A stretch of DNA of 64,000 nt from Tubiluchus corallicola (lineage: Eukaryota > Priapulida > Priapulimorpha > Priapulimorphida > Tubiluchidae). This document shows, piece after piece, positions 47,140 to 60,163 of this stretch. Below the pieces are notes generated by a model. It searched no databases. It was not told the DNA's origin and saw only the letters and a list, made by a program, of their open reading frames with translations. The position numbers were made by a program, and so were the translations under genes. The stretch's first letter is position 1. Each line of letters begins with the position of its first letter. The stretch is taken from NCBI GenBank assembly GCA_030141605.1, contig JAQGDQ010000174.1:62001-126000 (forward strand), written 5' to 3'.

Positions 47140-47400
47140 GCCTGATTTGGGAAGTTGGTAATTCATGCCTGGATTCGCCCCGGTGGATTCTCTCCACGCG
47201 CAATGCTGCTAATTGAATAATACGAGTGAAGAGCGGCTGGCGACTGAATTCTTCTACTTAGGGCACTGGTAATTAATCAAATTTGCAGAAAGTGGGCCAG
47301 TACGTCTCTCCACAGTAGCGTCTTCGAGTCGAATGGGTGCTCAAGCATAATGAACTTGTTAATAGCGGTCTCTGCCCGTGTTTAGTCGTATTAGTGCAGT
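47140..47400. promoter_or_regulatory. GC-raised island with TAAT cores, candidate regulatory element
   Basis: About 260 bp of mixed composition in an AT-rich desert. It contains repeated homeodomain-type cores (GGTAATTCATG, GCTAATTGAAT, GGTAATTAATC) spaced between GC-rich words. No ORF. Enhancer function for noggin, about 13 kb away, is an inference. Confidence 0.25.
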
Positions 47401-47587
47401 CAGATACTGAGAATAACTGCATCTTCTCCTGGAATAACTAAATCTGAACTCTAGTTCATTTTCTGTAAGAAACCCAATGGTAGGCTTTGCTTTAATTATT
47501 AAAACGTGGAATGTTATAAAATAAAATAATGTATTCAACTGTCACGTAGCACAAGTATTGTACCAGAAAGCTGTTTTGTGGGATACA

Positions 47588-47750
<163 letters not shown>

Positions 47751-47755
47751 GACAG

Positions 47756-47794
47756 TACTGTTATAATATGTAATATGTTTTAATAAAATAATTA

Positions 47795-47827
<33 letters not shown>

Positions 47828-47864
47828 ATTATTTTATTTAAACATGTTACATATTATAACAGTA
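47756..47864. repeat. Inverted repeat with 34-bp arms around an AT-rich loop
   Basis: Arms 47756-47789 and 47831-47864 (left arm starts TACTGTTATAATATGTAATA) pair with two mismatches. The loop is mostly (TA)n and TATG units. It may be a small foldback element or a hairpin made during microsatellite growth. Confidence 0.8.
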
Positions 47865-47869
47865 TAATT

Positions 47870-49600
47870 CATAAATATTTGCAGTAATAATTTGCAAGAA
47901 CATTTACACAGTTTATTAAAATGCAATACAAAATTTGACGAATTCCTTTGGAAGAAAAAGTTTGTAGGTGAGCAAAGCTAAAAAGCAAATGCATCTCGAT
48001 TGTTAATATCACAGTGATTAAAATTAGAAACGTTTTACATGATAAATACCCTATTCACTCCAAGTGTTGTACAAGTGAGGTTTATATTTAAAAGAGACAG
48101 TGTCTTTAAGCACATTTTTGACCGATTTATGCATTTCAGCAGTTTAAATATTCTTTTGGCTATTAAAACTTCAAAGGAGAAAGTTTCAATAATCACAGCT
48201 CACCGCTCAATCCCACAACAAAAAGTTCGCAGCTACAATGAAATCGCGCATAAAGCTTAATACATCTGGCGACTTACGTGTAAGTTGGTTACAATTGTAC
48301 AAGTGTAAGATTATGTGCAAGTTGTTGTAGCCTTCTTGATATTGATCAGTGCAGCATTCTTAATCATTTAAGACAAAATGTGTGTGGATGGAGTTTTGCT
48401 AAAAACAAAATTCCTATGCCAAACACAAGTGGCTGAGAATGTAGTCAATAATATTGTCTTCTGCTGATTTAGTAGTCTAGAGTATCTTTTCTCAATCCTT
48501 TTCTAGAAGCCGTACGCCATATCAAACCAATGCCGTCATTTTAACTCATTTTGAAAAGTCCCCATGATTAGTTTTACACACTTTCCTATATTTTGCTTCT
48601 AACGGCACTAAGTTCTACGCTAACGCAACACCTGGTCCAGCCTATTTAATTCTAAAATGCACAACGGCGCAGCGTACCGAGTGCAATCCCCAGTGAACAG
48701 TGAAGCACGAACATTCCTTGTAGTTCTAAAACTTGGCTACGACAATATATATTCGAAAAATCGAAATTGAAGTATTTTAGTGTGTTACAAAGACGAATTT
48801 ATGAAATGCTTCCGAGCTGTCGAGTCTCTGTATTAAAGAATCATTGAGAAGTACGTTTGCATTACGCTTAACTACTGAAAAGTCAGTCTAACAAATTAGA
48901 TTCTGATTTATTTCTCACAAAAAGCAACCTATATTCAATGATAGGTAACAATAATAACAAATTGACATGTTAAAACAACTAATTGCTTACTATAAAATGC
49001 TTCATTGTGTTGCTGAAAAACATCTTTTAAACACAACATTGATAGTGAGAAAAGGTTAGGCAAGACAAGGCAGGGTACAAAATTAGGGTGTGCATAGAGA
49101 AGAATGCGATTAGAGGTGCAGGTTAGTCAACGGACTCACTTATAATTTTACATTATTAGTATTTATTACAAAATTACTGAAAATTTCAACACATAATGTA
49201 GCTAAGTTACAATTATTCATGATTCTCGATACACATTCAATAATTAATGTTTTCAGTGATCACACAATTACTTTAAAAGCTTTAAATTTGATAAGTCGAA
49301 CGAACTTCAATGGTCAATTATGTTAACAACTTACTGTTATCAGCAAAAAATTGCACGTAAATACGACACGTATGTCTACAATTTTAACATGACATTTTAC
49401 GTTATCGGGAGCTTAAAAAAATATTTTTTATTTTGTCGTTAAACCAGTGTCAAAATATCCTCAACCACTGTGCCAAAACTGATTTACGACTGTAAAATCG
49501 TCACCAAAATACCTGTTTATTAGGTGACATATTAATGTGTCAGACAAAGTAATTCTTAGCCAACGACATGCCAAATTTCACATGTACATGTCTGGAGTTG
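47870..49600. other. Gene-poor interval, nothing recognised
   Basis: AT-rich single-copy-looking sequence without ORF or repeat evidence. Confidence 0.4.
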
Positions 49601-49609
49601 CAAAGTTTC

Positions 49610-49975
49610 TTGTGGGGTGAGCTGGAAGACGGTTGCGAGACGCATCTCCGGTTTGCCAGCCGAAGACAATGTCTACAGTACGGCCGGAGTCATTAGCATG
49701 GCCAGAACACGGAAAGCAGAGCGTTTTGTACACTTTACTATCCCGCCTTCAGTTCGCAACCCCCCGTGGTATTAGTCAAAGCTGTGAAGGCGGGTGGACA
49801 TTGTCTCCCATTCAAGTGGTCCTAGATCAGGTATTGTGCGCAGCCCCAGTGGCGATCCTCTCCTCATTAACAATTAGCGCCAAGACCCAGCGAACGTGTA
49901 AAACAAGGGCTGTGTGGTTTGTAGACGATGTGCAGCTCACCTCTGCTTGCAACGGGTGTCTCGTGAGTTAAATGA
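49610..49975. promoter_or_regulatory. Largest GC-raised island, candidate conserved regulatory element
   Basis: About 365 bp with GC well above the flanks. It contains CATTAGCATGGCC, ATTAACAATTAGCGCC, several CCAG/CAGCT words and no repeat structure. A 112-codon plus-strand frame spans it but shows no domain, and the tidy composition could equally reflect a conserved non-coding element. It lies 10 kb upstream of noggin. Confidence 0.28.
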
Positions 49976-49979
49976 TTGA

Positions 49980-52900
49980 TAGTCAAGAATCTTCGGCTCG
50001 TGATCATAGTTTATGTGATACACGTCCTTACTTTTGCGCAGCATAATGACTTTTTCTCGTTTCTGTCATACTTGATAGAAATACGAGCGTAAGGCATCTC
50101 CATTTTACTTATGTGCAGCGACCAAGTTGGAAAATATTGCCGTGTAGCTTATAAATATTTAAAGACAGCAGTAAAGTGTCTAGATGCAGAAAAGTTGGAT
50201 TAATACAAACACTAATAATCAGTAACCCAGTCATGTGTTTAGGTAAGTATGTGTACATGCACTTTCACTTATGATGTAATATAGTAAATAACTACCTAAG
50301 CCTGTGAATTAGTACACATGCATTGCCCAGTAATCAGTATGATCCGGCCAGGGAAAGTGTTAATTTGCACCTTAGCATGATAAAAACTGATACCTGAAAC
50401 TGCTATAGATATTATTGTTTATAGTTTTTGCTATGTTTGGACCTGCGAATGAGGCTATTTAATGGATACTGTTTAGGATGTACTTTCGTAACTAAACGCA
50501 GTTTTGTTCATGAAATTTGAATTTTCAGTCAAGATTTATCTGCCTGTGATAACTTTACAATCATGTTTATAAGCGCTAACAAGTATAAGAAAAGAAACAT
50601 GCAAAACGTGGACGTCAACAGAGTAAAATTTGTGTACACACAATATGATGGTTACTTCACTAACACGAATTCTTAATAGCGCATGACCATAATAGAATTG
50701 CTGTTAATCGGTTAATATTCCCTTGCTCATTATAAGAATATTTGTTTTGTTGCTTTTTTAATTATTTTTGATTGATGGCGTTGTTAAAGGTAAAGAGACC
50801 TTAGTAGGAGTGAGTAGGAGGGGAAAATGTGACGACTGTAAGTTAAGCACTCCTAGGTTCGTCCCGGTGGGATGATCTTTATTGCAAAAAGCGTTTAACT
50901 GAATTACTGTCCATGTTCCTAGCTTCTAAAATTCAAATTTGATAAACAAAGTTTTGAAAATTTGTGTTTAGATTAAAATTATTAATAATGAATACTCGTT
51001 AAAATGTAGATTGGTAAGTTTTTAAAAAAGAAATATGCGACTTTTAATCGTTAAAAATGCAGCTTAGCGCTTGGAAAGCCATTTTATAAGTACAGTCGTG
51101 CTAGTTTGGACATTTGTTTACTACTAACTAATATAAACTATTATTAGTTACTGACGGATGACAGAAAACATAAAAATTGCGAACACATTTTTATTGTTAT
51201 TCAAAATGTGTCAAAACGTGGTATATTTGCTGATTGTCATAACATCGCAATACCTGAAAACTAAGCGTGGCAGGTTTTCACACTGAGAATATGTCTGTCT
51301 AAACATCTGTAGTGTAGTCATCAAATTTTAATGGCACATGTGTCATATAAATTTTTTGTTTACCGAAAGTTTAGATCAATTGTTTTAGTCCTGTTATTAC
51401 TCGTAAAATGAGTGAAATTTAAATCCCCATAAAAATATTCCAACATTTGACTCGAAATTGTGTATTTGCGTGATATTATACATTTGTTCCCAAAAGTATT
51501 AAATCAGATGCAAAATATTTCACACAAACTTAATAAAACAATTAGAATGTGGCTAAAAATGTCGAATATCGTTTCTAGGACTCAGTCGAATATGTTTTTA
51601 GGACTATGGTTAATCCCGATAATTTATTCCAATTAATATGTGTACAAATAATATATATATATTATACTTATTATTAAAATCTGCTACTGTCGTGTGTGCG
51701 CTCGTTTGTTGGGGGAGGCAAAGGCAGCCTATGGAAGATGCAGAGGCAATCTTAATATTAAGAAATGAAGGCTTTGGATGTGAACGGTAGTACCAACAAC
51801 AACAAAACGTAAAAATCTTGCAAATCTACCAGTGAGAAAACGTGGAAGAGAGTCTGAAAAAAATTGAAAACTTTTTATACTTTTATTAAAATAGTACCAT
51901 GGAGCGACAGATTGTACAATCAGATTTAATTTCAAGAAAATCTAATCAATTTGTTAATTTAAATGATGGATTTTCCCTCAGTATATTTTACTTTCTCATC
52001 TCATCATTTCGTCAGTCATGTTTAACATGCAATCTTCATTGACAAAAACCAAGATTCTAATTCTTTTTTCTTGTTTGTTTGTTTACTGCTTTACCTCATA
52101 ACTAGTTTGTGAGGAGTTCTGTTTCTTCTGTAACTCACAGAAAGCAAACCCAGTTTGTGGAGGTTTTTTCTTTTATCTTTATTTGCTTAACACACCACAG
52201 ACAGTTCGATTAATACTTATTTTATATAAACCAGCAACAAGTTTGCTATACGTGACCTTTTTTGCGTAATTGTAAATGTACTAAAATAGAAATAAAAAAT
52301 TCGCAATCGGCTTTCCATCCACTTGAAGACAGCATAAAGTGCCACACAGAAACATTGGATCATTTTATTTTCTATTGTTAGATTTTTTCATTAGCTGTCT
52401 AAATTAAGAACTTTTTTTCTGAATTGTTTGAGATAACCACCAATTGTCAATATAAATTCTGTTTAATAAAAAAATTTGTCTATAAAAGAGCAAATACCTC
52501 CTCTAGGCGTTTCTGACTGGTTTGGAAAACCCAGGGAAAGCCACTGTTGATCATTACCAAAACATCAAGTATCATAGCATATACAGGAGCAACGGGATAG
52601 CATCATCCTGACTCCTAAATAGATTCATATGAGCGCCAAAAGCATTCAACACCGCTGTGCTTTCATCAAGATATTACCTGCAGTTGATACATGGGAAACC
52701 CACCCACAACGATTCAACCAGAAGCACATATTGTGTCATATGAACGTAGAAGCGTTGGAATAACACTCGCAGTACTAACATTGGTCGGTATTTAGGTTGG
52801 TGACTGGCTATGTGTGCACTGTGCAGTTTAAATAGGCTGACGATTCAGTACGTGCATTCCAATTACATTAATTGATTCTAATTGATTAAAATGCAAAACA

Positions 52901-52985
52901 AAAATACAATTTGCTTACAATGTTTAGTGTTTTGAAATATATGCCTGGTGCTAAACTAAATTTTGTTTTAAAGTTCTAACTACAG
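49980..52985. other. Gene-poor AT-rich interval
   Basis: No coding or repeat signal I can support. Confidence 0.4.
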
Positions 52986-52990
52986 ATTAA

Positions 52991-53847
52991 AGCGCAAGAA
53001 AATCTTTCAAAAAGATCAAGTTTAAAAAATTCGTCTTGAAATTTTATATCACTTTACGTACTACCTTTTTACATACAGAACGTCAATCGGCAGTCACGCT
53101 GTATAAAACATGTAAATTTAAACTCCCGCGATGACCGTTAGACGCAGCCATTTTGACGACAGGACATTGGAAACAAGTTTAGATAACATTGTGTAAACTT
53201 TGAAAAAATAATCAAAGCATTCGTAGCGTACATGTCACTAACTGAGTGAAATTTTAAATTACTGTATCTTGTCAATAAGATTAAAAATACGTTTTTGGTT
53301 AGTGAGTGGTGCACCTTGGAATGTAAGTCAGCGACATTTTACCAATTGGTGAAAACATTTTAGATAATTAAACATTTTCTTTTCTAGTTACATAGGTCTT
53401 TCAAGCAGGTAAGCGAAATACTAAGTAATACAGATTTGCATGAAAAGTTTTTTGGGGTATAGTTTAACATTTCCTTTTCTTCCACTGATTTACGTTGTGC
53501 GTATATGACGTCATGTAATGGCGCGGTCGGAACAGTATTGCGGGAGTTTTTAAACGAAAACAAACAAAAAATCATTTCAACGCGAGTACGATATACGCAT
53601 AAAATTGCTATAAAGTAATATAAGTCTTTAAGGCAATTTTTCTGAAACCAACTTCAGGTATCCCTTTTCTTGTTATAGGATACCTGAAGTAGGTTTCTAA
53701 TTGTCCGGTTATTTTTCATACTTTGCACAGTATTATCTAAACTTGTTTCAAATGACAACCCCTGCATGCAAAAAGGCAGTATGTAAGCAGTACAAAATTT
53801 TAAGACGAATTTTTAAGCTTTATGTAATTGGAGGGTTTTCTTGTGCT
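52991..53847 (+). mobile_element. TTAA-flanked MITE family, long composite copy
   Basis: It starts AGCGCAAGAAAATC after TTAA (52987-52990) and ends GGGTTTTCTTGTGCT before TTAA (53848-53851). The first ~690 bp follow the 27965 copy plus the extra internal segment also seen at 45.6 kb. The last ~110 bp (from about 53735) are a second left end in inverted orientation, so the outer 130 bp form a long inverted repeat. Near the junction a local hairpin is present (arms ACTTCAGGTATCC, 53651-53694). Confidence 0.72.
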
Positions 53848-53857
53848 TTAACGACAA

Positions 53858-54388
53858 CGAAAAGACGATTTTAAAGTATATCCCAAAAAACTATCTATTA
53901 CATTACGTAGCGTTACACTTACCTGCATGACAGACTAATGTAACTAGAAAAGAAAATTCTCAGTCATTTAAAACGTTCGCACCAGCAGGTAAAATGTCAC
54001 TGACTCACCTTCCCAGTGTGCACCACTGACTCACCAAAAAACGTATTGTAATCTTATTGTCAAGATAAAATAAATTATACTTTTATTAAAATAAATTATA
54101 CTTTTATTTAGTTATTGAACTGTACGCTACGAATGGTCTGTTTTTTCACACTTTAAAACTTAAGTGTGAAATTATTTGAAATTATTTAAAACACACTTAC
54201 GAATGGTCTGCACTTTCACACTTTAACCAAAATGGCTGCGCCCATCGTCATCACGGGAGCTAAATTTTCCAGTTTTATACAGCGTTGCTGCTGATACAAG
54301 CTCTGTGTGCAATAGGGCAGGGTGTAGGTGATATGAACTTTCAAGACATTTTTAAACTTATGTAATTAAAATATTTTCTTCTGCTTTA
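53858..54388 (-). mobile_element. TTAA-flanked MITE family, inverted diverged copy
   Basis: The minus strand matches the family from the end near 54388 (AGCAGAAGAAAATATT, next to a mutated TTAG) through the CTCCCGTGATGACG and TTTCTTTTCTAGTTACAT segments to about 53858. It contains an internal ~50-bp duplication (CGAATGGTCTG twice). It abuts the preceding copy, forming a tail-to-tail cluster. Confidence 0.65.
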
Positions 54389-54389
54389 G

Positions 54390-56030
54390 CTTCTGATGTC
54401 AGCATAGGGCGTAGCGATGCAGCTAAATGACATTTTTATGTAACCTACCATAAACCTAAGCAAAATTCGCCACATAATTAATGTCCACACATGTAATGTT
54501 GTGTATATTATGCATTTGCATGCTTACAATATTGTTATTATGAAACTTGTGAAAGGGGCAAGGGTTACCATTAATAATCCCCAGGCATACTGAATACCAG
54601 TATAAATATTGCGGTGCAAGAAGACAATAAGAGCGCTGTGTACAGAGCAGAAAGGCTGTCAAACTATCAATATAAATGCTATATTAATTGTTGTATGCGT
54701 GGTTATAGTATCCGTTCTAGGCGTGTAATGATGGCTAAATGCAAACAAATATCAGGGATGTAGCGTATATTATCTGTTATTCACATGGGTTGCGTACACA
54801 TACAAAGTAAAACTCGATGTGATGAGGAAGGATCGATGTTGTAAAGGATCGAACATCGTCAATGTAAAATAATGATACTATAAACTTTTGCCCAGAAAAA
54901 AGCGCAATAAAATTTCAAACTTAAGTATACAGCATGGTGGAACCAATGGTAAACATCAAGTGGAAGTCCACGGTAAGAAGAGGGCATGATGGTACCTAAA
55001 GGTCAAAGATCAGTAAAAGGTCAACATTTATAAGACGTTCTAAAAGTAAGAACTTTAACAAGTAATGCATATGATCTATATTAAAGCATCCATTGCTATC
55101 TGTTCATATCAGTCCATTCAAATCAAAAAAAGTTGATTCTGATCCTTATGGTACTGAAATCCTGGGATATGAAGACGTTGGAAAGGAGGTGCAAAATTTC
55201 TGCCACTGGTCACGAAAGTGCAACAATGACACAGAATGTTTAACGAAGACAAAACCGTATTGAAGTATTAGTTTCAGTAACCCCATGGATGAGATCTGTG
55301 GAATGTCCATTTGTATTCGTCCCTTGCTGCTATCACTGAACAAAGTCTAAACGAACACGGGCTATTTAGCATTGACGCTTTTGAATAGTGGGACTTCGCG
55401 AACAATAACGTTAAATAACCAGCTAAGCCTGTTTCTTTTTTCCGTCCTTGCAGAGTCAATGCAGACACGACTTCCTCTCAGTTCCTGAAGCCAATTCCCT
55501 TAGGGTTTCGGCGCTCATTCTCAGTGGAAGCCATGGAAACGTGTAGGTGTACAGCGGCAAAACCCGCCGCTCTGCTGGTCACTAAGTGAAAAGAACTGCA
55601 AGAAATTTAATCAAGAGCTTGCAATAATATTTTTCCAGACAAAAAATCTGCTTGTGGTCTACTCAAGCCAAACTCATCTTGAGCGAGCTATAGACTATGA
55701 AACACTCGGCTCTATTCACGTACTGACTACTAAAACTCTTTTATTTTTTATTATTTTAATAGGCTTATCTTATATTTTAGTGTATTGCATTTTATATGGT
55801 CATTAGTTACCGAAATGAACTTAAACTTAGCTTAGAAACCTGGATCCGTGTTAAAAAGTTTTAGTAATTTTTTTAAGTTCTTCAAGCCTAGTTCTGTCTT
55901 TCCACGAAAGCTAGTCTGCTAGGCAGGCACTATACTATTAACTAAAATGCAACTCAGAGCTCAGTGACAAAAATTCAAATAAAATTACGTATAACACGTC
56001 TCAGAAAATTTCCTGTCCACAGAAAAAATA
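54390..56030. other. Gene-poor interval
   Basis: Nothing recognised. Confidence 0.4.
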
Positions 56031-56215
56031 ATGGGAGCCCGACGCATTGCAGCAATTATGATTAATCTCTTCGCCTGGTCTTTATTAGTGATTAACAAGT
56101 AACCTGAGACAGACAATGATGATGTAATGGTACCTGTTTAATCACCTGTAATTATCACAGCTGGCACCTCGCCAATATTGGCCTGCCGATGAAAATCATC
56201 TCATTTATCAACTGA
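56030..56215. promoter_or_regulatory. Candidate regulatory element, 4 kb upstream of noggin
   Basis: About 185 bp with an unusual density of developmental transcription-factor-like sites: TTATGATTAATC, TTAGTGATTAAC, TTTAATCACCTGTAATTATC and CAGCTGGCACC (E-box). No repeat or ORF. Function is inferred from composition only. Confidence 0.28.
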
Positions 56216-56219
56216 AACA

Positions 56220-57640
56220 TTTAGTTTTTCATTACTGCTGTTAACAGTCCTTTAAGCATTAGTTAATTCAAATTTTCAACAAGAACTAGGGAGCTAAATT
56301 CTTGAATTTCAGTTGTGTTAATCTTGTAAATTTCAACTTCAGACCAGAAGAAAGTACCCAAGCATATGGAGACGGTTGGTGGCTAGGCGGCTGTGTTAGT
56401 ACTGGTTATTACGCCTATTTGTGTGTGAACATTATAATAATAGCCGCTCCAAGCGACGTATATGAAACAAAACTTGCTCTTACGACTCCATTATCTCAAC
56501 ATAGTGTTATTATTAAAACGAAAACGCAAATGCTTATAAAAATATAACACGTCATAGATATATCAATTTAACATAATGTGTAAGAATTAAATTCTAACCA
56601 CAGGCGGTACTAACACTAATACATTGTAGCACAGCGCCATTAAAAATGATCATCACCAACCAAGGGGCTGACCAATTGGTCTTTCGCTACCCTTTCTTCA
56701 CAAAATGTTTTTCAAATTATTATTTGTATTATAACTGTGTGTATTGTAAGACAATTATAAGATTATGCTTAAGTTATTTTTATAGTTTGCGTTTGTATCA
56801 TTTGGCTTAGTTAGCTCAAACGCAATAGGAAGTCATGTGTAATAAACTACATGCATAAACGAAGCGTCAGCAACCAGTAAATTTTAAAATAAATCATAAT
56901 TCACTACCTTTACCTGCTATGTTTAACACGTGATGCATTTGCAGATCATTTTAATTACGTAATCATGACGTATAAATGTGGGTTCTAATTAATCTGATTT
57001 TTGATCAGAAATCATCTGATTCCTTATAAACTTTTACAGTTCTACGGAATCTGATACTTAGTCCATATCTTACATAAGTGAATTTATATGCTTATAAAAT
57101 TGTAAACATACATCATAGGCATTTTAAAAATGGATTTAAAAATCCTGTTTAAAGGCGTTCGCAAACTTTAGTAATGCAGATCGTGAAACTTGAACTGTAG
57201 TAGTAGCCTTAAAACGGCATAATTACATAAAAAGTAAATGTGTTTAACACCTCAAAGAACTTCTAGTCCGGAAACCTTTCATCTTTTATATTCGTCAAAC
57301 AGGACACAGTGGACAGTATATGATGTTTCCTGAAGAACAAATAGTGTCGGCATGTGTTTCCAACTGAAAAAGTTTGCGGAAATTGAAGCTCTTAGAATAA
57401 AATTGCTTCAAAGTTCTTTTTTACTTTTGTTTTCAAAAGTGTTTTAACTGTGTTAATTAAGAGCAAAATAAATGTTCGCAAAAACCTCCAATGTGTTTCT
57501 ATTGATACGGAAAACATTATCACTCACGTTCGAACGTTATACTGTTCAAGCACTTTGAATTTTTTTCCGTTTTCCAAGTAGGAAGCAAGTCATTATTATA
57601 GGTCTATGCTTTTCCAGTGGTGCAAGTTGTTTGTATATGC
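56220..57640. other. AT-rich sequence upstream of noggin
   Basis: No feature recognised. Confidence 0.4.
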
Positions 57641-57644
57641 GTGG

Positions 57645-57905
57645 TGCTAGTGATTGTTTAGTTAAAAACTGTTCTGCAGTCGTGGATTTAAGAGCACCCC
57701 TGACTGTGCGCTGCCCACGCCACAATGGTGTTACGATGGCTAATTTGCCGTTAGCACCCGTTTAATACAGCTGACTGGATATTTTATGACCGAGGCCCGT
57801 CTAATTTCCGCCAAATATATAGCCGCCGTCCAGGCGCTCGGCTATTATTATTATAGCTTAGACTGGGTTTTAATTCTTAATACTGGCTAGTCAGGCTCAA
57901 TAGTC
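57645..57905. promoter_or_regulatory. Candidate regulatory element, 2.3 kb upstream of noggin
   Basis: About 260 bp with raised GC. It contains GGCTAATTTGCCGTTAGCAC, TCTAATTTCCGCC, CAGCTG and GGCGCTCGG among AT-rich flanks. Density of TAAT cores with GC-rich spacers suggests a developmental enhancer or promoter-proximal element. No direct proof. Confidence 0.3.
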
Positions 57906-58804
57906 ACATGTAGAAAGCGCTAGAGAAGACGGTAAGTAGATTGAAGAGATTGGAATTGTTGCTCATTGGCTTAATTTTACACCGTCTTCTACCTTCTGTT
58001 TTAGATGTGTATTAGGTAACCTTAGTGACCTACTGATTAAGGTACACCTGTGCAAGTAGTTAAATACAAATATTTTAAGTAAGATTATTTGATAAAACGT
58101 TCGAAGTTTGCTTATAGATAGAGAGATCCCTGGTAGTTAAGGACGTCTCCTGATCTAGAGATGAGTAGAAAATCCTGAATATTCTAAGTTGATAATCAGG
58201 ATCAGGACGCAGGGTTATTGGTCAGTCACTTGTAGACAATTTGTAGCAGTTTACACCCCTCCCTCTTTCAATTAACACTTACGCAAGGTGAACGTCATGT
58301 TAATCAAACGATCTGGCATTAGGTGCATGACCGTCAAGGACTTACTACGATTCTGAATTTTGAAGTTTGGTGAAGAAAATCCACTGACATACCAATGATC
58401 TATCCCACTTTTGATGTCAGAGTTTTGCGATGTGATTACAAAACTTGTTGTTGTTTTTTACATTTGGAATAAGAATGTTTCTCAGTATTGACATCTTTCT
58501 TGTGAAGAAGTTTGAAATATGGCTGCGTGTTTGGTACAATCTGTTATTCTTAAAATGACTAGATAAGATTATATCACTGCTGACAATCATTTTTCGTGTC
58601 ATCATTTTCCAGATTCAAATATACAAGTTTTTCGAGAATTGGATCAATTCTCTGATTTTAGAAAAAAACCGTTTAGCTGTAGTGAGACAACTCTAATGGT
58701 CTCAACTTCTACATATCATTGTCGGCTCAAATCGCTCGTTTTTATCCGAATATGGCCAACTTCTTTGGACATTGTTGACAATATTGCGACAAATCCACTG
58801 AAGA

Positions 58805-59010
58805 CGGGTATGTCTAAACACTCTGGCGTGGAGGCTGCAATCTAGTCAGGGACAAAGACAGTTTTCTGTGTTGATATTTCTCTGACGATTGAAATTCCTA
58901 AACATCTTTGCATGGGTTTGGTGTAAGCTACATTACGGGCTTGGATAGAGACAATTTCTGTATGTTGAGATATGTCTCCGATGATGGAGGCATCTAAACA
59001 TGCTTGCGAC
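58805..59010. repeat. Diverged tandem repeat, unit about 90 bp
   Basis: CTAAACACTCTGGCG, CTAAACATCTTTGC and CTAAACATGCTTGC start three successive units near 58813, 58899 and 58993. Each is followed by similar GAGACA/GGGACAAAGACA and TATTTCTCTGACGAT-like words. Confidence 0.5.
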
Positions 59011-59099
59011 CGTGGCAACACTGATATGGCTAATTTAGCTGACTGGTGCCGTAGCTAGGTTTCCTTTAGCCTGAGAAAACAAACTACTGCAGTAATTCC

Positions 59100-59300
59100 C
59101 GTGATTCAAACGGTCGGGTGCCAGCAACCACACTGACGGTTAAACACTCGCGCAGACAACCTCGGCTACTGTTTGCTAGTCGTGTTGACTTCTCTCACTT
59201 AGCGCTCACGCTAATAAAACTAAGCCAGGCGGGCTGAGTGCTGCCGGAGCCAGTCTTGATGAAACAGTTACGCGAGTGATCGCGGCTCTGATAGGTGTTT
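59100..59300. promoter_or_regulatory. GC-raised island, candidate noggin promoter region
   Basis: About 200 bp of higher GC, 0.9-1.1 kb upstream of the noggin coding exon, containing TTAGCGCTCACGCTAATAAA and GGCGGGCTGAGTGC. Since the coding exon appears to follow a 5' UTR intron, the first exon and promoter may lie around here. I cannot place the transcription start. Confidence 0.3.
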
Positions 59301-60147
59301 AGCTATGAGAAATATGTGGAGATTCAGGCGATATTTGCTAACTGAAAAGATCGAAAAATACAAGACAGGTAGAAATAGTGTTTTAGCAAAAAGAATTTTG
59401 TAACGCACAAGGTAGTGATTTATGCATAGAATTATTTGTTTGCATTTTTACCTGAGTTCATAATTATCAATGTGCAATTTCACAGTAATTTCAGGAGATT
59501 TTTGTGCTGTAAATATATTATAAGTTACTTCTTTTAGCAAGAGAAAATAAAAGTTTTTGCTATTTTTAAAATACTCCGTTGTTTTTTAATTTCAGTTACC
59601 GAAAAAGAATGTTTACTGGTTTATTTTTTCTCGTTTATGTATTCTTATTTTTGTTTACTTTTATTGATGTCTGAATTTACAACTTGGTTTTGCTCAAGTG
59701 AATAAAGTTTCACATTTTATGGCTTTTTTGATTGATATGAATCGATTAAATATGTGCAAATATGAAATAATAAATTTGCAATACAATGTACCGATCGATA
59801 TTTTATACATCTGCTAGCTTTCAGATTCGGGAAAGGAAATCCTTGTTTTTAGTATTTCTGGCTCAAACTTTAATTATTGTTTCCGAAAGTCTAGAGCCTT
59901 TGCAAACAGAAGTTAAACCGAGATTTGTGCGGTTCTTAAATTGCGTTTACCGCTCGCGTGGCGCCTTACAAGTATCCTTGTAAACAAAACCGGCGAGGTT
60001 AAATGGAGGAACTGAACTCGTAGATCTTAATGATCCATTTAACTGTTGCCGCTTGCGTCGTCGGCGCTATGAGCTTTATACATTTAACGTCTTGATCTGC
60101 TTTCCCTTTGAGATGACGTTGTAGATACAATCTATAATGCAGTTTTT

Positions 60148-60162
60148 GTTTTTGCTTTTCAG
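60148..60162 (+). other. Probable splice acceptor at the 5' edge of the noggin coding exon
   Basis: TTTTTGCTTTTCAG immediately precedes A-ATG. It implies a 5' UTR exon further upstream that I could not locate. Confidence 0.55.
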
Positions 60163-60163
60163 A

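Noticed and set aside
49633-49971. 112-codon ORF in the GC-raised island
   Set aside because: No domain or signal peptide, no conserved motif; listed as a possible non-coding element instead.
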